The notes under the pieces are model-generated. The model saw nothing but the letters and a program-made list of their open reading frames with translations, was not told the origin of the DNA and ran no database searches. This document shows positions 51,601 to 54,701 of a stretch of DNA of 64,000 nt, piece after piece. Source of the DNA: Rana temporaria (lineage: Eukaryota; Chordata; Amphibia; Anura; Ranidae); assembly GCF_905171775.1 (NCBI RefSeq), contig NC_053494.1:199329044-199393043 (forward strand). Reading direction: 5' to 3'. How positions within the stretch are numbered: position 1 is the first letter of the stretch; each line of letters opens with the position of its first letter. Both the position numbers and the translations under genes were made by a program.

Positions 51601-53691
51601 AATCCAGGAGGGCTTCAGAGTGCCCACAATCAAGATGGAAACGTCCATCTATCTTTTTTATAAAATATCCTTTCCTGGACAATGACGATCCTGGCGGCTA
51701 GAAGAATGTCTCGCGAGGGTAGCAGATTGAGTAAGGTAAGAGCCCAAGAACGATCAAAAAAAAAAAAAAACACATTCCCGCAGAACCTCCCCTTTAACCA
51801 CTTAAGCCTCTGAAGATTTTCCCCCTTCATCGGACACGTTTAACACAATTTTTTGGGACCAGTGACATTTATAACCGCAATCAGTGCTAAAAGCCAATGC
51901 TTATTGTATAAGTGTCACTGGCAGGGAAGGGGTTAACACTGGGGTGCGATTAAATATGCCCCCTAGGGAGTGTTTCTAACTGTGGGGGGATGGGACTGCT
52001 TGGGGGAGGAGACCGATCGTTCTAAGCAGTAGGAACAACAATTCAACAAGTCTCCTCACCCCTGACAGAACGGAGATCCGTCTGTTTACATTGATAGGCC
52101 CCCGTTCTGTCTTATAGGAGCAATTGCAGGTGCCCGGCTGACATCGCAACTGCCGGGCAGGAACTTTGGCTCCGCCGTGATGGGCACGCAAACCCCCCCC
52201 CAGTGCTCTTAAAGTGCCTGACGTACAGCTACGACGGCTCGCCCAGGGGAGCCAACCTGCCGCAGTATGACTGATGCGGCTGGTCCTCAAGTGGTTATAG
52301 CAGAAATAAACACGTTGATTTAAGTTATACTCTTGGCGCATGGTGGGAATGTAACTTTCACATTTGTTTGCGCTCTCAAACCATCAAACGGCTGAAGTCT
52401 TAACTGATCACTTGGCAGCACCATGGAAGTTGAAGATCAGAGGGCTAGATTGTGGCTTCCTATAATTTTCAGCAAAGAAGTTTTCCACTTTCAGGGCCAG
52501 TTCACATCACATTCTGCATCAAAAAAAACGCATGGAATATATATTCTATGGTTTTGAATGGCATAGTTCACACCAGTGCTTGCAGTTCCAGAAAGAAAAA
52601 GTAGAACATTTGTCCTGCACTCTACTGGAACGCTGTAAAATGCATCAAGCACACTGGAACATACATGTCCTTATTTAGAGGAGGTTCCATTAAAAAAAAA
52701 AAAAAAAAATTTAAGTCAGCAGCTACTAACACTGGAGCTGCTGACTTTTAATAAGGACACCTACCTGTCCTAGCCACCAGCGATGTCGGCCCCCGCCGAG
52801 GCCGATCCTGGCAGCTCCAAGCGCCGCCATCCACAGTAAGGGACACAGGCAGTGAAACCTTACAGCTTCACTGCCCGTTTCCTACTGCGCATGCACGAGC
52901 AGCGCGGCGCTTTGTGAATGGGCCGGCTGTACAGTTCCCAGAATGCAGCGCGCCCCATTAACAAGAAGAAACCGAGTGTAGGAGGAGGAAGAGAATCCAC
53001 CGCGGACGATGAAGAGGCAGATTCGGCACTTCCGCATAGCAACAGCTATTTAGAGTGAGTAAAAATTATATATTTTTTTTTTTTTGGTGGAACCTCCACT
53101 TTAAGGTTAAGAAAAAAAGGCGGGAGGAAGCACAGGAGCGCATCAAAAATGTGAATGCACAAAAACGTCTGCAATGCATCTGAACTGGGTTTCTATGGTG
53201 TGAACTGGCCCCAAGAGCTTTTCAGGTGAAAAAGAGGCCGACCTCGTTTACACCGTGGTGCAGGCGTCAGTTTTTCTGCAAAGGTTTAAAAAAATAATGG
53301 TTCTCTGTTCACGCCACGTGTAGATTTTTATTTTTCTGTGCAGGATTCTGCAACGTGTGTCATTTTTTGGCTCAGGAAAAAAGACCCCGCTAACATTTGG
53401 TGTGAGTAGGGCACATGACTGGCGCACATAAAAACTGAGATTCCAGTGCATGGTATGGTGTGAACGAGCCCTGAAAATTTGGGATTGAATGATTTGCCAT
53501 ATTCTATCCTTGTCTGTCATAATGTGCTAGTTCCTTGTCACCCCTAAACATGCCCCTCCCTTGTTTTTTAGGATCAGATCCTGATTGAATTATCGCAGAC
53601 GAGTCTGAAAGTCTCCGGCAGTGAAGAGGAAGCTGCGAAGGAAGAGGATCCTTACCTGGTTGTTAATCCCAACTACCTCCTGGAAGATTAG
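10920..53691 (+). CDS. MCM6: MCM6 replicative helicase subunit (17 exons, spliced)
   Basis: Seventeen exons join without frameshift into 818 codons plus stop. MCM6 is one of six AAA+ subunits of the MCM2-7 ring, loaded at origins in G1 and activated as the CMG helicase in S phase. Visible in order: N-terminal domain; zinc ribbon Cys at 156, 159, 178 and 183; Walker A GDPSTAKS at 394-401; Walker B CIDEFDKM at about 456-463; arginine-finger motif SRFD at 526-529; acidic linker (~660-730); C-terminal winged-helix region. Length and exon number agree with vertebrate MCM6 (human 821 residues, 17 exons, from general knowledge). The ATG at 10920 begins MDIAQPG. All introns are GT-AG; sizes range from 77 to 10,478 bases, and the large ones hold the transposons. 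No exon is interrupted, so the gene looks functional. Confidence 0.97.
11090..11413. repeat. ~50-bp minisatellite, left part (ZNF143-like motif array)
   Basis: Units of roughly 45-52 bases, each with GGGAGTTGTAGTTCTGTAGG or a close variant, and CAGATGTGACATGCTGGG. The array resumes at 18133 after the element inserted at 11414. Read on the minus strand, units contain ACTACAACTCCCAGC, which resembles the ZNF143 (STAF) binding consensus. Confidence 0.85.
11884..15394 (+). repeat. ~29-bp satellite array of ~3.5 kb
   Basis: Roughly 110-120 copies of a unit containing CTTACATCAGAGTCCGC followed by ACAGAGG and a run of 6-8 C. Variants cluster in blocks: ACATCAG copies at the left (to ~12230), then ACCTCAG or CACCTCAG copies, a mixed zone with truncated units lacking the GTCCGCACA part (13250-14330), then long-C ACATCAG and ACCTCAG blocks. 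There are no spacers of unique sequence. Two overlapping frames stay open for over 1,200 codons because 29 is not divisible by three and the unit lacks stops; these are not proteins. Confidence 0.95.
15395..16136. other. Unique-looking part of the 6.7-kb hAT-type element
   Basis: Between the satellite and the foldback. GC-rich, with no recognisable domain in any frame and no RNA gene seen. It may be captured host DNA or the element's original interior. Confidence 0.35.
16220..17224 (+). mobile_element. Non-autonomous TTAA (piggyBac-type) element
   Basis: TTAA sites flank it at 16216-16219 and 17225-17228. The ends are CCACTTGCCGCCCGCC and GGAAGTGG. The right subterminal block (17056-17158) is nearly the same as 8880-8995 of the long piggyBac element. 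A 23-24-bp minisatellite lies within. It has no transposase. Confidence 0.9.
16708..16945. repeat. 23-24-bp minisatellite inside the TTAA element
   Basis: About ten copies of units built on GTGCCCATCAGTGCCGCC, decaying to variants such as TGTGCCTATCAGTGCC at the right. Confidence 0.85.
17225..17301. repeat. 77-bp hairpin
   Basis: TTAATTACCAGTACAGTAAA at the left mirrors TTTACTGTACTGGTAATTAA at the right. It could be a short MITE or the centre of the host foldback. Confidence 0.7.
17394..17704. other. Spacer between foldback and palindrome
   Basis: About 310 bases inside the hAT-type element. No gene or repeat is recognised apart from a short CA-rich stretch near 17470. Confidence 0.4.
17705..17905. 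repeat. ~200-bp near-perfect palindrome, GC-rich
   Basis: Arms 17705-17799 and 17802-17905 are reverse complements except for a 7-base insertion (GAGTCAC) and minor changes. The loop is essentially absent (centre GGACTCAGTCC). Outer arm sequence is GTAAACTTTACCGTCC. It lies near the right end of the hAT-type element. Confidence 0.85.
18133..19020. repeat. ~50-bp minisatellite, right part (ZNF143-like motif array)
   Basis: Continuation of the array at 11090-11413, with about 18 more units. Variant units contain GTTGTATTTCTTCAGGGGGTG (e.g. 18507-18530 and 18885-18905), and the repeated order of variants shows that multi-unit blocks were duplicated. Confidence 0.85.
19145..19501. mobile_element. 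hAT-type MITE, intron 1
   Basis: Perfect 8-bp flanking duplication CCTGGAGT at 19137-19144 and 19502-19509. The ends CAGGGCTGATCC and GGATCGACACTG are imperfect inverted repeats. 357 bases, non-coding. Confidence 0.75.
19585..19731 (+). CDS. MCM6: MCM6 exon 2
   Basis: 147 bases. Acceptor TTTTCAG, donor GTGAGG. It encodes residues 34-82, including [11 protein letters not shown] and LEQFNQQL of the MCM N-terminal domain. Intron 2 is only 85 bases. Confidence 0.95.
19817..19927 (+). CDS. MCM6: MCM6 exon 3
   Basis: 111 bases. Acceptor TTATCAG, donor GTAAGT. It encodes residues 83-119 (VYPYLCRA through FQDLPTRH). Intron 3 (1,952 bases) holds repeats. Confidence 0.95.
20207..20520. repeat. MITE fragment (TTAAAGCGGAGTTCCACC family)
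   Basis: The left end AAAGCGGAGTTCCACC and the following AAGTCAGCAGCTACAAATACT match the element at 52673-53106. The right end is not recognised, so the copy is truncated or diverged. Confidence 0.6.
20740..21655. mobile_element. hAT-type hairpin MITE, apparently split by a foldback
   Basis: The left part ATGATGGCAAACC with AACTACATTTCCCATGG is the same family as 55001-55136. Its right terminus, AGGTTCGCCATCACTG, is found only at ~21634-21650, after ~770 bases of other sequence starting near 20850. An insertion into the right arm explains the arrangement. No clear flanking duplication survives. Confidence 0.55.
21086..21620. mobile_element. Foldback element with ~170-bp arms
   Basis: Left-arm AGAAGGCGCCTCCAGGTTAA (near 21094) reappears inverted as TTAACCTGGAGGCGCCTTCT near 21590-21610. 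The arms also share GTGCGGAAGGACGCCACATC. The inner part is short. It lies within the interrupted hAT MITE. Confidence 0.75.
21880..22129 (+). CDS. MCM6: MCM6 exon 4 (zinc ribbon)
   Basis: 250 bases. Acceptor CTCCTTAG, donor GTAATA. It encodes residues 120-203. It contains [15 protein letters not shown] and the zinc-binding cysteines CLDC (156-159) and CRNPVC (178-183), needed in the MCM family for double-hexamer contacts. Confidence 0.96.
22352..22874. repeat. MITE (AAAGGGTAACTCCACC family), intron 4
   Basis: The ends TTTAAAGGGTAACTCCACC and AGCGGAGTTGCTCTTTAA are imperfect inverted repeats, about 520 bases apart. Non-coding. Confidence 0.6.
22968..23729. repeat. MITE (AAAGTGGTTGTAAACC family) with nested MITE
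   Basis: The left end TTTTAAAGTTGTTCTAAAGC and right end AGGGTTTACAACCACTTTAA are diverged inverted repeats. A second MITE with ends CCCCCTTTCACACTG and AAGTGTGAACGGGGCC (about 23007-23255) lies inside it. Confidence 0.6.
23730..24244. other. Intron 4 sequence without recognised feature
   Basis: No domain-bearing ORF, no RNA gene and no clear repeat boundary. Confidence 0.4.
24245..24623. repeat. MITE (TAAAGTGGTAGTAAACT family)
   Basis: The ends TTAAAGTGGTAGTAAACT (from 24243) and TTTACTACCACTTTAG (to 24624) are inverted. It belongs to the same family as the element at 22968-23729. The remaining 280 bases to exon 5 hold nothing recognisable. Confidence 0.75.
24904..25069 (+). CDS. MCM6: MCM6 exon 5
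   Basis: 166 bases. Acceptor CTCCTTAG, donor GTAACC. It encodes residues 204-258 of the OB-fold region ([20 protein letters not shown]). Intron 5 is the longest, at 10,478 bases, because of the Tc1/L1 nest. Confidence 0.95.
25231..25281. repeat. (TA)n microsatellite
   Basis: About 25 TA units directly against the MITE that begins at 25282. Confidence 0.95.
25282..25690. repeat. MITE (CGCTGTATAACACGCAC family)
   Basis: The ends TTCGCTGTATAACACGCAC and GTGCGTGTTATACGCCGATAA are inverted repeats. The interior is GC-rich and non-coding. From 25691 to 26060 nothing is recognised. Confidence 0.65.
26060..26157. repeat. (TA)n microsatellite
   Basis: A long TA run ending about 8 bases from the left end of the Tc1-like transposon, which inserts at TA. 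Confidence 0.95.
26487..26924 (-). pseudogene. Tc1 transposase, C-terminal part (interrupted)
   Basis: About 145 codons to the stop at 26487, in frame with the N-terminal part when the L1 is ignored. It contains the second Asp in FMQDNAPSH and the Glu in LNPIENLW, giving the DD34E arrangement of Tc1. The combined length (~338) is normal for the family. It opens with GTG rather than ATG, confirming that it is a fragment. Confidence 0.92.
27224..30985 (-). CDS. L1 ORF2: endonuclease and reverse transcriptase
   Basis: 1,253 codons from ATG at 30985, no stops. ORF2p nicks the target and reverse transcribes its own RNA at the nick. The N-terminal APE-type endonuclease (~1-230) shows [32 protein letters not shown] and SDHQIV. 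The reverse transcriptase (~450-760) shows [31 protein letters not shown] and the catalytic YADDVLLF. The C-terminal zinc knuckle is C-x3-C-x7-H-x4-C ([17 protein letters not shown]). All key residues are present, so activity is possible. The family is the vertebrate L1/Tx1 group. Confidence 0.95.
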   Translation of the reverse strand: MVLKVISHNANGINSPQKRKKAFRHYKRLGADIILIQETHFAASKHPKFFDKAYSQFYFTTFDSKKRGTAIFIKNSVVFDTQSVFRDPESRFLIVKGSIGGRLVTIASVYAPNEAHATFFSNFFDTLDKYSSPHLIIGGDFNLAAHSSLDRSKVAPTSKAFPKTLNRTLLNHQLIDTWRAHNVGVKNYTFYSHPHDCSARLDYIFCTPILVANSSKADIHSCPWSDHQIVSFTTSKIGLADTPHRWRINDTLLTDHLNIQQLNSNMEEYFSLNCSPDILPTSLWMAHKAVMRGHLIKMASTKNRIKLSDIKTLTRDLDKLYHKHNQSPSSDILKQIQEKRAALDTLLTSDTEKALRWSKARFLLHSNSTSTMFARKLNQSTKPPHTYKLRNSAGHLITHPKGVMEVFLKFYKKLLSSPQNTPKQSSTQWLDEIPLPTLSTQQREALNAPCTELELIKIIGSLKTSTAPGPDGFSSTYYKKFASVLIPHLMKLFNHVLQGNQFPSEMLLANMSLLPKPNKDHSSPQNFRPISVIDNDLKIFGKILADRLASVISPLIHPDQTGFIPDRQITDNIRLATNIIQDSNLHARSTLLLSLDIHKAFDSVSWSYLDSLLPRYGIGDEFLHGFKALYHDPHTRIKLPGHNSEFFPLSRGTRQGCPLSPLLFALAIEPLACAIRSNTNIKGYTKGLKDFKLSLYADDVLLFLSDPLLSLPNLIKTLDTFHDLSGLGINLSKCSALPVNCPPDLTARLKEKFSFQWTSDSFRYLGILITPSYKSLYQKNYPRLLQNIRDLLKSWAAFHTSFMGRIIATKMVILPKLLFFFRALPILVPKSALDSIQRDINKFIWQNKKSRFGYALMYRPQSRGGLSMPNLWLYYLSARYTQLAQWYAPSNHIPWLEFEEQSVLPFHLQGLLWSKSIKTQRMGQLNKVVHQDLLLWHRHKHKFNISSEIPPLASFIGDPLFTPPDLHSNQYSIWKLLNLSNLKAFTKNNTFRTFLDLQTEYKLKDMEFSDYNNIKLFYQKNFSLSLQNPFTIFEQICLTSPRDRGLISRIYRTLNEHNLPDKTHQMQQWESDLDESFSTEQWDSMTNNLRKCTKTASIRESAIKLQYRWYLTPDRINSFYPATSPLCFRGCPVQGSLIHTFWECTHLKNTWQQVSIKIEQITGRRIELTPKMCLLFYPIPDIPIAHTRLIHTLLTSIHWAIALNWRSATVPWAQIMDRMLSIKLAERIHHTLYDTMSIYDQKWRPWDLSLLIQ
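30960..31484 (-). CDS. Possible small ORF between L1 ORF1 and ORF2
   Basis: 174 codons from ATG at 31484, ending in TAA at 30960-30962, so it overlaps the ORF2 start by 26 bases in another frame. It has a hydrophobic stretch around residues 75-90 ([14 protein letters not shown]) and no recognised domain. It may be chance; comparison with other copies of the family is needed to decide. If translated, it could place ribosomes at the ORF2 start. Confidence 0.25.
   Translation of the reverse strand: MNLMACYLVPLTVLAIAFFGKTPRVRFGRIGPKVTVFKSNRYFQFDPLLRYSHCLQPYSKFSNMFSCFKFFEIMFVRFILLFLYILKSRIGNKLIGYWYGKDSSLRDNASLSYVPLNFVLTYIGIVCWGAWYTAYLSQYDIFVFQFTSTAHGYLRVPSLSIHSHTLNGLESNLP
30986..32320 (-). other. 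Long inter-ORF region of the L1
   Basis: 1,335 bases separate ORF1 from ORF2. Most vertebrate L1 elements have tens of bases here. The region includes a purine/pyrimidine-asymmetric run at 31678-31760 (G- and A-rich on +) and the candidate small ORF. No target duplication or inverted ends are seen inside it, so a later insertion is not evident. Confidence 0.7.
32321..33349 (-). CDS. L1 ORF1: RNA-binding coiled-coil protein
   Basis: 342 codons from ATG at 33349. ORF1p coats L1 RNA as a trimer and acts as a nucleic-acid chaperone. A basic N-terminus ([12 protein letters not shown]) is followed by a heptad-like region (~75-150) and the RRM start [12 protein letters not shown] (~150). A C-terminal domain follows ([20 protein letters not shown]). 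This matches the coiled coil, RRM and CTD order of L1 ORF1 (transposase_22 family). No stop or frameshift. Confidence 0.92.
   Translation of the reverse strand: MPGNYRNRGRRSKYPPTNILLRSKTKGKMSQNSPHPSPQASPALSHASHDTALSKQAWELSSQLTKSDLDASLTIMYEKLASKFHSELKSSTSTLQQEIASLGGRTELLETKHDELSLAHNDLRKDFELLAENYSYLQAHVEDLDNRNRRNNLRIRGVPESVTDLMPAVSKLFQSLLPDTPPLSFACDRIHRALRPKPPIDKPPRDIILCMKDFITKENILRASRNSHNIMLEGTRIQLYPDISQATLERRRRMKEVTSILQSAHIRYRWGFPFKLTVPHNGTVYSVVNVTEGKELLIKLGLLEPETGPRPPSTPHPSPIWATPSSRRDQRRMRSSLRFANP
33350..34680 (-). promoter_or_regulatory. L1 5' UTR with repeated YY1-like sites
   Basis: GC-rich, with CpGs and G/C homopolymers. CAAGATGGCGGC-type sites occur on the + strand near 33932 (AAGATGGCCGC), 34270 and 34443; a weaker relative, CAAATGGCCTCC, lies near 34107. 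The spacing of ~165-175 bases suggests decayed promoter monomers. CAAGATGGC is the YY1 core also found in the human L1 promoter, though here it lies antisense to the L1. Confidence 0.5.
34681..35259 (-). pseudogene. Tc1 transposase, N-terminal part (interrupted)
   Basis: 193 codons from ATG at 35259 to the L1 junction. The N-terminal helix-turn-helix pair is visible ([17 protein letters not shown], residues ~27-43), with a basic GRKKR segment and the first catalytic Asp in LWTDEMR. The frame continues in 26487-26924. There is no stop or frameshift in this part; the only lesion is the L1 insertion with its target duplication. Confidence 0.92.
35548..35693 (+). CDS. MCM6: MCM6 exon 6
   Basis: 146 bases. 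Acceptor TCTGACAG, donor GTAGGT. It encodes residues 259-307 with [21 protein letters not shown]. The exon starts only 70 bases from the Tc1 right end. Confidence 0.95.
35897..36980. mobile_element. Foldback element with ~85-bp arms, intron 6
   Basis: The left arm (35918-36004, with GGTTACATTTAACGAAGATA) is mirrored at 36890-36975 (TATCTTCATTAAATGTAACC). The interior (36300-36760) contains CCAACGCGTTTCAC near 36813. The GGCGCCTC near its left end and the ACGCGTTTC motif relate it to the foldbacks at 21086 and 54026. No coding. Confidence 0.7.
37098..37248 (+). CDS. MCM6: MCM6 exon 7
   Basis: 151 bases. Acceptor ATTTTCAG, donor GTAAGC. It encodes residues 308-357, entering the AAA+ module ([27 protein letters not shown]). 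Intron 7 is 81 bases. Confidence 0.96.
37330..37471 (+). CDS. MCM6: MCM6 exon 8 (Walker A)
   Basis: 142 bases. Acceptor CATGCAG, donor GTAAGT. It encodes residues 358-404. The ATP-binding Walker A motif GDPSTAKS lies at 394-401, with catalytic Lys at 400, and is preceded by [15 protein letters not shown]. Confidence 0.97.
37573..37664. repeat. (TA)n microsatellite
   Basis: About 45 TA units in intron 8. Confidence 0.95.
37738..38316. mobile_element. hAT-type element, intron 8
   Basis: Perfect 8-bp duplication GAAATGAC (37730-37737 and 38317-38324). Ends TAGGGGTGCAACGGATC and GATCCGTTGCACCCCTA are exact inverted repeats. 579 bases, non-coding. The interior has several GATCCG motifs. From 38325 to 38930 nothing further is recognised. 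Confidence 0.93.
38939..39154. mobile_element. 216-bp foldback MITE
   Basis: Perfect 8-bp duplication TTTAAGAG (38931-38938 and 39155-39162). Arms of ~90 bases begin TAAGGATGAGCTCCGGCG and are almost perfect reverse complements around a ~34-base loop. Confidence 0.92.
39380..39695. mobile_element. MITE (GGCTGGGTTCACACT ends)
   Basis: GGCTGGGTTCACACT at the left and AGTGTGAACCCAGCC at the right are exact inverted repeats, with TTA/TGA beside them (a possible decayed 3-bp duplication). The interior repeats TCCTACATTGG- and CATCCTACTTT-type words. It ends ~95 bases before exon 9. Confidence 0.8.
39790..39931 (+). CDS. MCM6: MCM6 exon 9
   Basis: 142 bases. Acceptor TTTCTTCAG, donor GTGAGT. It encodes residues 405-452, including [19 protein letters not shown] (pore-loop region) and [13 protein letters not shown]. 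Confidence 0.96.
40272..40420. mobile_element. 149-bp hAT-type hairpin MITE
   Basis: Perfect 8-bp duplication TACTAAAC (40264-40271 and 40421-40428). The ends CAGGGATCTCCAAACT and AGTTTGGAGACCCCTG are near-perfect inverted repeats. Both arms carry an AACTACA..TCCCAT word. Confidence 0.93.
40651..41509. mobile_element. hAT-type element, 859 bp
   Basis: Perfect 8-bp duplication GTATAGAC (40643-40650 and 41510-41517). The ends CAGTGGTTCTCAACCT and AGGTTGAGAACCACTG are exact inverted repeats of a widespread vertebrate hAT signature. The interior has pyrimidine-rich and G-rich tracts and no transposase. Confidence 0.95.
41818..41985. repeat. 27-bp minisatellite
   Basis: About six units containing GGCTTTGGGCCCGCGCGG, each with CCTCGGGA. 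The ORFs in all frames here are repeat artefacts. Confidence 0.92.
42153..43441. mobile_element. hAT-type element, 1.29 kb
   Basis: Perfect 8-bp duplication ACTTAAAG (42145-42152 and 43442-43449). The ends CAGGGGTGGGCAA and TTTGCCCACCTCTG are inverted. It contains a 31-bp tandem repeat (42432-42580), an inverted repeat around 42640-42860, a short GTGCCATCAATTGCTG repeat (42866-42960) and a GC-rich right part. No transposase. Confidence 0.94.
42432..42580. repeat. 31-bp tandem repeat, about five copies
   Basis: Units contain AGAGAGGATCAGAGACTGCG and ACATGATA. Confidence 0.9.
43597..43704 (+). CDS. MCM6: MCM6 exon 10 (Walker B)
   Basis: 108 bases. Acceptor CTTTCCAG, donor GTAATA. It encodes residues 453-488. 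Walker B CIDEFDKM (Asp458, Glu459) coordinates Mg and activates water. [17 protein letters not shown] is the MCM helix-2-insert region. Intron 10 is 79 bases. Confidence 0.97.
43784..43939 (+). CDS. MCM6: MCM6 exon 11 (arginine finger)
   Basis: 156 bases. Acceptor CATCAG, donor GTACCA. It encodes residues 489-540. Sensor 1 is in SILAAANP, and the MCM arginine-finger motif SRFD is at 526-529. Intron 11 (400 bases) has a poly-C tract near 44028-44043 and no recognised feature. Confidence 0.97.
44340..44468 (+). CDS. MCM6: MCM6 exon 12
   Basis: 129 bases. Acceptor GTCTTCAG, donor GTAAGT. It encodes residues 541-583 ([28 protein letters not shown]). Intron 12 is 83 bases. Confidence 0.96.
44552..44713 (+). 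CDS. MCM6: MCM6 exon 13 (sensor 2 region)
   Basis: 162 bases. Acceptor GCAACAG, donor GTGAGG. It encodes residues 584-637, with SWRIT-like [17 protein letters not shown], the sensor-2 arginine region of MCM proteins. Confidence 0.96.
44714..46342. repeat. MCM6 intron 13: TTAA-family remnants and (TA)n
   Basis: The part near 44740-44880 resembles the CTATAACTTTTGCGCAAACC region of the TTAA family (8690-8760). Sequence after 45700 also looks like the family's interior. A (TA)n microsatellite lies at 45638-45673. The human counterpart of this intron carries the lactase-persistence enhancer, but no similarity to it can be claimed here. Confidence 0.5.
46343..46469 (+). CDS. MCM6: MCM6 exon 14
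   Basis: 127 bases. Acceptor CATACAG, donor GTGAGT. It encodes residues 638-679: [20 protein letters not shown], then an acidic linker. Intron 14 is only 77 bases. Confidence 0.96.
46547..46705 (+). CDS. MCM6: MCM6 exon 15
   Basis: 159 bases. Acceptor TGTTTCAG, donor GTCAGT (unusual C at +3, but the frame requires it). It encodes residues 680-732: a variable linker ([14 protein letters not shown]), then [20 protein letters not shown]. Confidence 0.93.
46797..46936 (+). CDS. MCM6: MCM6 exon 16
   Basis: 140 bases. Acceptor CACACAG, donor GTAAGT. It encodes residues 733-779 of the C-terminal winged helix ([20 protein letters not shown]). Winged-helix regions of MCM6 bind CDT1 during licensing (known for the family). 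Intron 16 is 6,635 bases. Confidence 0.96.
47085..47974 (+). mobile_element. TTAA-family element, left part
   Basis: TTAA at 47081-47084 is followed by CCACTTCCGGGCCGCC. The internal block at 47545-47800 (ATCGCCGCGATC, GACCTCCTCTGTAA) matches the piggyBac region 5840-6100. The right end is not seen; the next TTAA element begins at 47979, so this copy was truncated or hosts it. Confidence 0.65.
47979..48930 (-). mobile_element. Non-autonomous TTAA element
   Basis: TTAA at 47975-47978 and 48931-48934. Ends CCACTTAAGCC and CGGGAAGTGG. The family block is in reverse orientation near 48090-48160 (AGAGCTTTCTTTTGGTGG). It is non-coding. A G-tract is at 48809-48820. Confidence 0.88.
48935..50512. 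repeat. Intron 16 sequence with a TTAA-family right end
   Basis: 48935-49590 has no recognised feature. 49590-50512 holds family-like pieces (GCGACGCTGTACCCAAAC near 49650) and ends in GGCAAGCGGTTAA at 50512, so it is probably a 5'-truncated TTAA element. Homopolymer C runs occur at 50157-50172 and 50200-50211. Confidence 0.45.
50513..51250. other. Intron 16, nothing recognised
   Basis: Ordinary-composition intron sequence with no domain-bearing ORF, RNA gene or repeat boundary seen. Confidence 0.4.
51251..51797. mobile_element. MITE (TAAAGTGGAGGTTCACCC family)
   Basis: The left end CTTAAAGTGGAGGTTCACCC and right end AGAACCTCCCCTTTAA are inverted. The adjacent TTAA element (51798-52294) used the terminal TTAA of this MITE as its target. 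Confidence 0.7.
51798..52294 (-). mobile_element. Short TTAA element
   Basis: TTAA at 51794-51797, ends CCACTTAAGCC and CTCAAGTGG; the right flank is TTAT (52295-52298), one base off TTAA. A deleted derivative of the family. Confidence 0.75.
52493..53213. mobile_element. MITE (GGGCCAGTTCACATCA ends) with nested MITE
   Basis: CAGGGCCAGTTCACATCA at the left and TGGTGTGAACTGGCCCC at the right are inverted. A second MITE lies inside at 52673-53106 (GGAGGTTCCAT ... GGTGGAACCTCC). Confidence 0.75.
52673..53106. mobile_element. MITE (GGAGGTTCCACC family)
   Basis: GAGGAGGTTCCAT near 52678 and TGGTGGAACCTCCACTTTAA at the right are inverted; the interior CAGCAGCTAC word matches 20230. From 53214 to exon 17 nothing is recognised. 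Confidence 0.75.
53572..53691 (+). CDS. MCM6: MCM6 exon 17 (coding part, with stop)
   Basis: 120 bases to the TAG at 53689-53691. Acceptor TTTTTTAG. It encodes residues 780-818, ending in the highly conserved [14 protein letters not shown] tail. The 3' UTR follows without interruption until the foldback at 54026. Confidence 0.97.
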   Translation, partial: DQILIELSQTSLKVSGSEEEAAKEEDPYLVVNPNYLLED

Positions 53692-54701
53692 AGCTGCTGT
53701 AAATACGGACATTGGAAGCTTTCCAGGCTGGATTTCCCCGACACCCAGAGACTCGTGCTTTTAGATTTTTAGACTTTTTTTTCAGAGCTTTTCTGGAAAG
53801 CAGAACCTGTCTTTATTTTAAGAGTCCAAGAAGTTTTATTCTGGTGGAACCGTTCGTATTTTGGTCTTGGCCAAATCCTGAGCTGTTGACTCTGCAAGTT
53901 CCAAGTCTGACATTGTGGATTCGGTCATTATGGTTGAAGTGGATGAGAAAGAGAATAACCGCTCAGATAAAACCAAAAAAACCTTCTCACTGGATCCAAA
54001 CCATGGGTGCCGGAAATGCAATTATATGCAAAATTAAAGAGGAAAACTAGGACAGCCGCACTCCAAAAACGTTCCTTTTAATAAAACTGGTCACAAAAAT
54101 TGCATGCCACAGAAAAAAATAGAACAGAAGCTGACGCGTTTCACACTGTAATTCATGTATCATGTAGCTCATGATTAAGCACTGAACTACAGTGTGAAAC
54201 GCGTCAGCTTCTCCTATTTTTTTGCTGTGGCATGTAATTTTTGTGACCAGTTTTATTAAAAGGAATATTTTTGGAGTGCGGCTGTCCTAGTTTTCCTCTT
54301 TAATTTTGCATGATTGAAGTGGACTTTTAAATGCCAAGTTTATTCAAAAGCTGACCGTGTCGCCCGCTCCTTATCCATTTCCTGAGTTATGAAGCCAGGT
54401 CAGATAAAAAGCCTTGCGGGGAAGATGCTGTCCTCCATTCTCAGCTTATAGTTGTAGTTCTGGAGTAAGTCGGCTTCAATGCTGAGCAGGAGCTTTTCTG
54501 CCTGTAAATCGGAGGATGATCGCCTTTCTTTTAATCGGCCAAATTTGTTTTGGATACAATGGGGAAAGTGCTGGAACCTCAGCTCAGTTTTTTTTACTGT
54601 TTTGTTGCCCTGTCTATTGGGGAAATTTCCTGTGATTGTGGCAACATTGCTGGAACAGGGAGTGGGGGGGAAATCTCAATGAGACCTTAGGGGGCAATAA
54701 A
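53692..54701 (+). other. MCM6: Probable MCM6 3' UTR with candidate poly(A) signals
   Basis: AATAAA occurs at 54080-54085 (inside the foldback) and at 54696-54701. The true cleavage site is unknown. Transcript data would choose between them. Confidence 0.45.
54026..54311. mobile_element. Foldback element in the MCM6 3' UTR
   Basis: The left end ATGCAAAATTAAAGAGGAAA mirrors TTTCCTCTTTAATTTTGCAT at the right. Arms are ~115-120 bases with few mismatches, and the inner arms hold GCTGACGCGTTTCACACTG and its complement. No clear flanking duplication. Confidence 0.85.
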
